A program made the translations under genes and the position numbers. This document shows, in pieces, positions 7,613 to 15,201 of a stretch of 15,201 bases of DNA. Position 1 is the stretch's first letter. Each line of letters begins with the position of its first letter. The notes under the pieces were generated by a model. That model saw only the letters and a program-made list of their open reading frames with translations, ran no database searches and was not told the DNA's origin. The stretch covers positions 1 to 15,201 of the forward strand of contig JAFAGC010000093.1 of the NCBI GenBank assembly GCA_023423065.1. The letters run 5' to 3'. This DNA is from Pseudomonadota bacterium. Lineage in GTDB: Bacteria; Pseudomonadota; Gammaproteobacteria; Steroidobacterales; Steroidobacteraceae.

Positions 7613-8081
7613 CAAAGAGCGGAGATGCGGCGCATGACGAGCGCGACCAGGTCGCGCGCCAGCGCCTCGCGCAGGATTTCCTGCTCGCGTTCCTTGGCGA
7701 GCAGCCGCGCCTCGTCGAAGCTGATGTCGCGCGTCGCGGTGACTTCCTCGTCCTCGATCAGCGTCGCGCCGTCCGAGGTCACGGAGAATTTCACGCGGTA
7801 CGTGAGCTCGTATTCGGCCGGAATGTTGCGCGCCGATACCGAGAGGATCCGCTCGGTGAGCTCGTCCTCGTGCACCTTGATCGTCGCGCCCGCCGATCCC
7901 GCCGTGGGGATCACCTTGACGCCCGACGCGAGCAACGCCTTGCGCAGGTCCTGCACGAAGTCGGTCTTCTCGTCCTCGGTGTCGATGTAGGTGTTCGCGA
8001 ACGCGGTGGGCAGCGGCTGGCGGCCCTGCAGGTGGAAGCCGCAGGCGCCCAACAACAGCGCGGCACCGACGATCAGCTTTC

Positions 8082-8085
<4 letters not shown>
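7612..8085 (-). CDS. lptE: LPS-assembly lipoprotein LptE
   Basis: The product is 157 residues. With LptD, LptE forms the outer-membrane translocon that puts lipopolysaccharide into the outer leaflet. A lipoprotein signal ends in LLGAC with Cys15 as the lipidated residue, followed by GFHLQGRQPLP, the characteristic start of mature LptE (RlpB). The rest matches the small alpha/beta fold of the family (AEYELTYRVKF, then a basic and acidic C-terminal helix). It is shorter than E. coli LptE (193 residues), mainly at the C-terminus. The ATG overlaps the leuS stop by four bases (ATGA) and the stop overlaps the next start, so all three are co-translated. The open frame continues upstream inside leuS but that part is shadow coding. 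Confidence 0.93.
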
Positions 8086-10712
<2,627 letters not shown>

Positions 10713-10764
10713 CGGGAAAAGCTGTTATTTCAGAGAGTTAAGAAGCGCGCAAGAATACACGAGG

Positions 10765-10803
10765 CCCGCCGTGCGTGGGGAATCCGTGGCGCCGCACGGC
10801 GGG
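10765..10803 (-). terminator. Hairpin terminator after the tiny-gene pair
   Basis: A perfect 11-bp GC-rich inverted repeat (CCCGCCGTGCG at 10765-10775 and its complement at 10793-10803) encloses a 17-base loop. It begins 10 bases after the stop of the 54-residue gene. Read on the minus strand it is followed by cctcgtgtattcttg, only a weak T-rich tract. The position, between the tiny genes and leuS, fits an intrinsic terminator. The 52 bases from there to the leuS ATG must hold the leuS promoter; TTGCGC and AATAAC spaced by 17 are the best boxes but match poorly. Confidence 0.55.
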
Positions 10804-10813
10804 TTGAACGACC

Positions 10814-10978
10814 TCAACCATGCTCCCGCCAGCGCTCCTCCGCGCTCTGCCCCTCGGGGAGCTTGCCGAGCGGCGTGCAGTGCGCCATCCAGATCAGCAC
10901 GATCCCGATGAGCACCACGACCCTGAATGCCCAGTCGGGCTCCCGGTCCGGGCCCGGCGATGGCTTGATCGCGCGCAT
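10814..10978 (-). CDS. Tiny single-span membrane protein, unknown function
   Basis: The frame encodes 54 residues: a charged, Pro-rich N-terminus (about 1-17), one hydrophobic helix at about 18-33 (FRVVVLIGIVLIWMAHC) and a charged tail ending ERWREHG. I do not recognise it. The ATG shares its A with the stop of the preceding tiny gene (TGATG), an arrangement typical of coupled genes, and the gene ends just before a hairpin. The charge pattern predicts an inner-membrane protein. Coding is supported by the overlap, helix and terminator, and by no stronger frame covering the region. The fact that only 54 codons are used of a longer open frame is a reason for caution. Confidence 0.6.
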   Translation of the reverse strand: MRAIKPSPGPDREPDWAFRVVVLIGIVLIWMAHCTPLGKLPEGQSAEERWREHG

Positions 10979-11106
10979 CAGTAAAGCTCGAGCCGGGTGG
11001 TGACGGGATCGGCGTCGCTGCGCCGTTGATGCCCGAAGCAGGACACGAGAGCGGTGACGAACAGGACGACGGCGAAGAAGCCGGCGAGGACGTGGCGCCT
11101 TTGCAT
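10978..11106 (-). CDS. Tiny exported or lipoprotein-like peptide, unknown function
   Basis: The frame encodes 42 residues: basic start MQRRH, a hydrophobic stretch at about 6-22 (VLAGFFAVVLFVTALVS), Cys23, then a polar tail ending RLELY. LVSC at 20-23 is a relaxed lipobox, so it could be processed to a 20-residue lipopeptide; otherwise it is a single-span membrane protein. GGAGA lies six bases before the ATG (11112-11117 on the opposite strand). The TGA stop overlaps the ATG of the 54-residue gene by one base. It is too short for a family call by eye. The start site and overlap make it more likely real than chance. Confidence 0.55.
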   Translation of the reverse strand: MQRRHVLAGFFAVVLFVTALVSCFGHQRRSDADPVTTRLELY

Positions 11107-11220
11107 TTTTGTTCTCCGGTTGGCGGGGCCGGAAAACACTCCCGAATGTCCGTGCGTTCTGCCGACGCGCGTGGCATGCGAGGGGTTCGCGACCCATCGC
11201 GCGCATCATCCGTCGGCGCT

Positions 11221-11237
11221 GTCTCAGGATCTGAGAC
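11221..11237. promoter_or_regulatory. 17-bp dyad, possible operator
   Basis: GTCTCAGGATCTGAGAC is a perfect dyad with 7-bp arms around GAT, in the 180-base gap between the WYL gene stop (11287) and the tiny-gene start (11106). It lacks a following T-run on either strand, so a terminator is less likely than a protein-binding site upstream of the tiny genes. No convincing -10/-35 pair is seen around it. Nothing else in this gap stands out. Confidence 0.35.
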
Positions 11238-11286
11238 GGCTTATGTCAGTAGTTGGACCGCGCGCGCCCGGCACGCCGCGGATGCT

Positions 11287-12255
11287 TCAGGAGTCGTACT
11301 GCGCGAGTGCCTGGCGCAGCGCGGCCGCCACGTCTTTCCGCAATCGCTCGGGCTGGACGACCTCGACGTCGGACCCGTATCTCAGGATGTCGAGCAGCAA
11401 CTCGCGGGATTCGCGAAACGGCACTTCGAGCTCGTAGCGCCCGTCGGTCAGGTACTGCCCGCGCTGGTCGCGATGCCAGCGCTCGTCCGCAACCCAGCGC
11501 GAACGGGTCGCGGAGAATCGCAGGATGGCCGTCTTGTTGGCTTTGCCGGAGAAGATGCCGTAGGCGCTCGCGTAGTACTCGTCGAGCTGCGCCTCGGGCA
11601 CGTCGACGGCGGCTTCGGCGGACTCGGTCGCGGCGGTGATGCGGTCGACCGAGAAGCTGCGCAGCGCATCCCGCAGGTGATCCCACGCATCGAGATACCA
11701 GTTGTCGCGATAGTGAACGAGCCGCTGCGGCGAGATCGATCTTTCCGTGTGCTGATCCTTGCCGCGCGAGTGATAACGGATCGCGAGTCGCCGCCGCTGC
11801 AACGTGGCGCCGGCCGCCGTCCGGAAATGCGCGCCCATGGGCCGCGAGGCCATGCCGAGCAACCGGATGCGCCGCCCCGCTTCACCGAGATGCAGGCGCC
11901 GGTCCGTCAGCAGCTGATCGAGCCTGCGCGACAGCGGGCTCAGGTGTTCCTCGAGCAGGCCGGGCTCGAGCGTGCTCAGCAGTTTCTGGAAGGTCACCAG
12001 AGCCTGCAATTCGGCGCCCGAGAACCACAGTCCCGGCAGCTCGTATGGACGTTCGCCCTCCGCCGGCCGGTAGCTGATCCCGCGTTCGGGATCCGTATGG
12101 ATCGGTGCGCCGAGTGAATCGCGCAGCGTCTCGATGGTGCGGTACACCGTCGCGCGCGAACACTCCATGCGATCGCAAAGGTCGTGGAATTCGATCGGCG
12201 TGCGGCGCCCGGCCAGGATGCGGTGGAGAAGATAGATGCGGTCGACCTTGTCCAT
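11287..12255 (-). CDS. WYL-domain transcriptional regulator (YafY/DeoR type)
   Basis: The product is 322 residues. An N-terminal winged helix-turn-helix (about 4-60, with ECSRATVYRTIETLRD as the recognition part) is followed by a linker (about 70-145), a WYL domain (about 150-220) and a WCX-type C-terminal domain (about 240-320). The signature is DNWYLDAWD (Trp186, Tyr187, Leu188), with the conserved arginine downstream in FSVDRI. WYL regulators bind DNA and are thought to sense nucleotide or nucleic-acid ligands through the WYL pocket. The start at 12255 was chosen because MDKVDRIYLLHRIL is the normal beginning of the HTH; the open frame extends 26 codons further but with no family likeness. 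No strong ribosome site is visible. It lies 104 bases after the lipoprotein gene and may be the last gene of that unit. Confidence 0.88.
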   Translation of the reverse strand: MDKVDRIYLLHRILAGRRTPIEFHDLCDRMECSRATVYRTIETLRDSLGAPIHTDPERGISYRPAEGERPYELPGLWFSGAELQALVTFQKLLSTLEPGLLEEHLSPLSRRLDQLLTDRRLHLGEAGRRIRLLGMASRPMGAHFRTAAGATLQRRRLAIRYHSRGKDQHTERSISPQRLVHYRDNWYLDAWDHLRDALRSFSVDRITAATESAEAAVDVPEAQLDEYYASAYGIFSGKANKTAILRFSATRSRWVADERWHRDQRGQYLTDGRYELEVPFRESRELLLDILRYGSDVEVVQPERLRKDVAAALRQALAQYDS

Positions 12256-12359
12256 GTCCGGGCGCCGTGAATCCCGCGGATTCCCATTGTTGTTAGTTTG
12301 ACCAACGATGCTCCCGCGACCGGTGGCCGTCAACTAGCGGTTGAGTGGTTTGCCGGTGG

Positions 12360-12902
12360 TCACGTCTCCTCGAACGCCTTCGCGAGCGAAGCTCCCCAGT
12401 CCTCGATGGCACCCACGGCATGCCCGAAGCGCCGGAAACTGCCCGCCAGATCGAGTGGCGTGCCCGTCTTCCGGTGCGTGACGACCGCGATCGGCACCTC
12501 GCCCTGGCCATCGTAGAAGCGCGCTTCGAATGCGATTCCGCCCCGGTCGAGCGGCACGAACAGCAACGCGGCCGTCACCGCGTTCACCGCCGGGCTCGAG
12601 GCATCGATCTCGGTCACGGTGACGGCGATGCGCAGCACTCCGGGCGCCGCTTCCCGCACCAGTTCGTCGCTGGGCAGCGAGTTCATCAGCGCGAGACGCA
12701 GATCGCGCGCGAGCGCGGCGAGTTCGGCGTCCGGCAGGTCGGCCATCGCGCCGGGCGCGATGAGCACTTCGTCCACGACGATCCCGCGGTCGAATTTCGC
12801 GAAGTCGAGTTCCGTGGGTGTCGTCCGCGCCGCGGGAACGGTGGCGCAGCCACCGAGGGACAGGAGCGCGGCACACAGCCCGATTCGAATGAAAGCCTTC
12901 AT
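12360..12902 (-). CDS. DUF3313-like lipoprotein
   Basis: The product is 180 residues with a lipoprotein signal ending LGGC (Cys19 lipidated). The mature part opens with TPTELDFAKFDRGIVVDEV and includes LRIAVTVTEIDASSPAVN and a segment GGIAFEARFYDGQGEVPIAVV, a layout that recalls the DUF3313 family of envelope lipoproteins; I cannot confirm that by search. Asp at position +3 or later gives no clear inner-membrane retention signal (the residue after Cys is Ala), so an outer-membrane site is likely. AGGA sits about eight bases before the ATG. It starts 30 bases after the monooxygenase gene and is probably co-transcribed with it. Function unknown. Confidence 0.75.
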   Translation of the reverse strand: MKAFIRIGLCAALLSLGGCATVPAARTTPTELDFAKFDRGIVVDEVLIAPGAMADLPDAELAALARDLRLALMNSLPSDELVREAAPGVLRIAVTVTEIDASSPAVNAVTAALLFVPLDRGGIAFEARFYDGQGEVPIAVVTHRKTGTPLDLAGSFRRFGHAVGAIEDWGASLAKAFEET

Positions 12903-12932
12903 GTCATTTCCTCGTAGTTGGATTGGGTTCGT

Positions 12933-14138
12933 TCAGCCGGCGGCCGGGACCTGCGACGCGGCGCGGCGCGCCAGGCCCGAGAGCTGCATCTGCAGGCGTC
13001 GGCGCGCGGGCGGCAGACTGCCGAGGACGCGCAGCAGCGTGTTGCGCGCCATGCGGCGTCCGGCGCCTTTCGCGATCGCCATGCCGGTGAGGCGTCCCGC
13101 GAGTCCGAGCACCTGCTCGGCCGCGGGCTTGCGCAGGCGCTCGTATTCGTCGAGCGCCGTTTCGCCGCGGCGGCCCCTGATCACGTCGGCCAGGAGTTCG
13201 GCGAGCACGCAGGCATCGACGAGGCCGGTGTTCATGCCCTGTCCGCCTGCGGGGCTGTGCGCGTGCGCGGCATCGCCGACCAGCAGCAGCCGGCCACTGC
13301 GATAACGCTCCGCGACACGATGATGCAGGCGGAAGCGCGAGCTCCAGTGCACGCGGCTCACGCGCGCGGCGCCGCGCGTGGGTCCGCGTCCATCGAGCAA
13401 CGCCTGGATGTCGGCGACGCCGGGATGTTCGGGTGCGTTGTCGAGCGAACCGACGATCCGGAATCGTCCCCCAGGCAGTGGCGCGACGACCAGCACACCG
13501 GCGGGCGAGAAGAACAACATCACTTCCTCGCGGCCGTGATCCCAGTCCATGTCCACGTCGGCGAGCACGAAGGAATCCTCGTAGCTCTCGCCGATGAATC
13601 CGATGCCGGCGGTCTTGCGCACGAGGCTGTGCATGCCGTCCGCGCCGACCACGTACTTCGCGCGCACGATCTCGCGTCCGGCCTTCGTCACGAGAGTCGC
13701 GCAGACGCCGTCGCCGGCGTCGGCGATCGACTCGGCTCGGCAACCCCAGCGCACGGCGCGGCGCGCCGCGGCGAGCGAATCGCGCAGGATCCGCTCCGTG
13801 ACGTCCTGCGTGATCATCAGCAGGTGCGGGTAGTTGGACGGCAGTTCGTCGAAGCGCAGACGGACGAGCGTGTTGTCACGGTCGCGCAGCGAGAACCGCG
13901 TGACCTTCATGCCGGATGCCGTGAGCTGCCCGGCGATCCCGACCCGCTCCAGCACCTCCAGCGTGTGCGCGTGGATGACGGCGGCGCGCGAGGTGTTCTG
14001 CCCCTGGTCGAGCTTGTCCACGATCAGGGTCGAGACGCCCGAGCGCTCGAGCGCGGTGGCGAGCGTGAGTCCGGTGGGCCCGGCGCCGACGATGAGTACG
14101 TCGGCATCGTCGCGGGGATGGGTATCGCGGGGATCCAT
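12933..14138 (-). CDS. FAD-dependent monooxygenase (PheA/TfdB, FAD_binding_3 type)
   Basis: The product is 401 residues and should hydroxylate a small, probably aromatic or polyketide-like substrate using NAD(P)H and O2 in the cytosol. All three flavin motifs are clear: the GxGxxG nucleotide fold VLIVGAGPTGL at 14-24, the DG motif KYVVGADGMHSLVRK at 161-175, and the GD motif LLLVGDAAHAHSPAGGQGMNTG at 284-305. It lacks the C-terminal thioredoxin-like domain of phenol hydroxylases, so it is nearer the short MhpA/Rox/Tet(X)-like enzymes in layout. GGAG at 14146-14149 (opposite strand) lies seven bases before the ATG. It is divergent from an AraC/GyrI regulator and upstream of a lipoprotein gene. 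The substrate cannot be read from the sequence. Confidence 0.9.
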   Translation of the reverse strand: MDPRDTHPRDDADVLIVGAGPTGLTLATALERSGVSTLIVDKLDQGQNTSRAAVIHAHTLEVLERVGIAGQLTASGMKVTRFSLRDRDNTLVRLRFDELPSNYPHLLMITQDVTERILRDSLAAARRAVRWGCRAESIADAGDGVCATLVTKAGREIVRAKYVVGADGMHSLVRKTAGIGFIGESYEDSFVLADVDMDWDHGREEVMLFFSPAGVLVVAPLPGGRFRIVGSLDNAPEHPGVADIQALLDGRGPTRGAARVSRVHWSSRFRLHHRVAERYRSGRLLLVGDAAHAHSPAGGQGMNTGLVDACVLAELLADVIRGRRGETALDEYERLRKPAAEQVLGLAGRLTGMAIAKGAGRRMARNTLLRVLGSLPPARRRLQMQLSGLARRAASQVPAAG

Positions 14139-14285
14139 GGCTTTTCTCCATATCGTTGTTCGGTATGGGGAGCAGACTAAGGACCGGGCCCGGGCAAGTA
14201 GTCAGGCGACGGTCTGGTTACCGTCCGGTTTCGGTGAGCAAGATCGGCAAGGCGCCCGGCCGGCCCCGCCGATATCCTCGAGTCC
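14139..14285. promoter_or_regulatory. Divergent control region with candidate operators
   Basis: These 147 bases separate the divergent monooxygenase and AraC/GyrI genes and should hold both promoters. A dyad GACGGT-6-ACCGTC lies at 14208-14225 and a palindrome CCGGGCCCGG at 14184-14193; either could be a binding site, though the second may be chance in GC-rich DNA. No consensus -35/-10 pair is convincing on either strand. Confidence 0.4.
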
Positions 14286-15182
14286 ATGGGTGAATGCGAA
14301 AAGATTCCGTCGACCATGGAGCGCTACCAGGAGCGCTTCGCGCGGGTGCTCGAGCACATCGAGGCACACTCCGAAGAGGCCCTGTCGATCGCGACGCTGA
14401 GCGGCATCGCGGCGTTCTCGCGCTACCACTTTCACCGGCAGTTCTCCGGCTTCCTCGGCATGAGCGCGTACCGTTACGTGCAGCACCTGCGCATGCGGCG
14501 CGCGTCCTGGCGTCTCGCGTTCCGCGAGGAGCAATCGATTGCCGACATCGCGCTGGCGAGCGGTTACGAGGGGCCGGAAGCCTTCGCACGTGCGTTCCGG
14601 CAGTTCTCCGGGCAGTCCCCCAGCGAATTCCGCGCGGCCCCGGACTGGACGGAATGGCATTCCCGCTTCCGTCCCTTCACACACCTGAGGACCACCACGA
14701 TGAACATGAGCGCCGCGCCGAGCGCGCGAGTCGTAACCTTCCCCGCCACGCGCGTCGCGATGCTCGAGCACCGCGGCGATCCGATGCGGCTCGGCGAGAG
14801 CATCCGCCGGTTCATCGAGTTTCGCCGGGCGAATCGCCTGCCGCCTTCGAGCAGCGCCACCTTCAACATCGTCTACGACGATCCCGACGAGACGCCGCCC
14901 GGAGATTTCCGTTTCGGATTGTGCGCGGCCATCGACCGGGCCGTCCCGCAAAACGACTCCGGCGTCGTGGAGTTCCTGATCCCCGCCGGTCGTTGCGCGT
15001 TGCTGCGCCATCGCGGCTCCGACGATCAGCTCGGCCGGTCGATACGGCACCTGTATTCGCATTGGCTGCCTGCCAGCGGAGAAGAGCCGCGCGAATTTCC
15101 GCTGTTCATGCAACGGGTCGCGTTCTACCCCGACGTCGCGGACTCCGAGGCCATCACCGACATCTATCTACCGCTGGCCTGA
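14286..15182 (+). CDS. AraC-family regulator with GyrI-like ligand domain
   Basis: The product is 298 residues. The N-terminal AraC/XylS DNA-binding domain (about 13-117) has both helix-turn-helix units: ATLSGIAAFSRYHFHRQF (36-53) and the hallmark SIADIALASGYEGPEAFARAF (84-104), ending SPSEFR. A linker leads to a GyrI-like effector-binding domain (about 145-297), the arrangement of Rob-type and multidrug-sensing regulators that bind amphipathic small molecules. The first ATG at 14286 was taken, but the ATG at 14316 is equally possible; neither has a good ribosome site. It faces away from the monooxygenase gene, so control of that gene and of itself is the natural inference. The gene ends 19 bases before the right edge; nothing is seen after it. 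Confidence 0.9.
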   Translation: MGECEKIPSTMERYQERFARVLEHIEAHSEEALSIATLSGIAAFSRYHFHRQFSGFLGMSAYRYVQHLRMRRASWRLAFREEQSIADIALASGYEGPEAFARAFRQFSGQSPSEFRAAPDWTEWHSRFRPFTHLRTTTMNMSAAPSARVVTFPATRVAMLEHRGDPMRLGESIRRFIEFRRANRLPPSSSATFNIVYDDPDETPPGDFRFGLCAAIDRAVPQNDSGVVEFLIPAGRCALLRHRGSDDQLGRSIRHLYSHWLPASGEEPREFPLFMQRVAFYPDVADSEAITDIYLPLA

Positions 15183-15201
15183 GCGGCCGCGGAAAACAGG
15201 A

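Noticed and set aside
10713..10764. Possible leuS promoter TTGCGC-17-AATAAC
   Set aside because: It matches the consensus at only three of six and four of six bases, too weak to list as a feature.
12292..12306. Imperfect dyad GTTAGT-3-ACCAAC before the WYL gene
   Set aside because: The arms match at five of six bases and no promoter is visible beside it; chance is a sufficient explanation.
14202..15113. Minus-strand open frame of 303 codons opposite the AraC/GyrI gene
   Set aside because: It is an antisense shadow; the plus-strand frame carries both helix-turn-helix units and a GyrI-like domain.

Overview
The window is a GC-rich (roughly two-thirds G+C by eye), densely coded bacterial chromosome segment. 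LeuRS followed by the outer-membrane LPS-assembly lipoprotein LptE, a DsbD/ScsB-type envelope reductase, and abundant lipoprotein and Sec signals indicate a Gram-negative bacterium. The style of the genes, and of a REP-like repeat next to them, suggests a high-GC gammaproteobacterium of the Xanthomonadales / Nevskiales / Steroidobacter kind. That placement is an inference. I saw no tRNA, rRNA, CRISPR array, transposase or phage gene, and no gap over 300 bases without a gene.

Layout, left to right. (1) Plus strand, 1-1175: the 3' end of a HIT-family gene overlaps a proline iminopeptidase gene (pip) that has a basic N-terminal extension. (2) Plus strand, 1293-4021: a two-gene envelope redox operon, a ScsB/DsbD-like electron transporter and an exported peroxiredoxin/thioredoxin-like protein joined by an ATGA overlap. 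This operon lies between two inverted copies of a 29-bp repeat. The right-hand copy is one arm of an 85-bp imperfect palindrome that fills almost exactly the gap between two convergent genes. (3) Minus strand, 10712-4107: leuS, lptE, a small HExxH protein and a large secreted VIT-VWA-TPR-DUF2135 protein, probably one transcription unit, with the first three genes overlapping. The usual holA is not found after lptE. (4) Minus strand, 11106-10814: two tiny overlapping genes for single-span membrane or lipoprotein-like products, ending in a hairpin terminator before leuS. (5) Minus strand, 14138-11287: an FAD-dependent aromatic-type monooxygenase, a DUF3313-like lipoprotein and a WYL-domain regulator. 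(6) Plus strand, 14286-15182: an AraC-type regulator with a GyrI-like ligand-binding domain, divergent from the monooxygenase across a 147-bp control region.

How they may work together: the redox pair should move cytosolic reducing power across the inner membrane to an envelope thiol enzyme. The leuS/lptE unit is housekeeping with accessory envelope genes added downstream. The right end looks like a small-molecule response module in which a GyrI-type sensor controls an FAD monooxygenase. Most of the window is ordinary chromosome. The points most worth a second look are the repeat that brackets the redox operon, the composite VIT protein with TonB-plug-like motifs, the tiny gene pair, and the missing holA.
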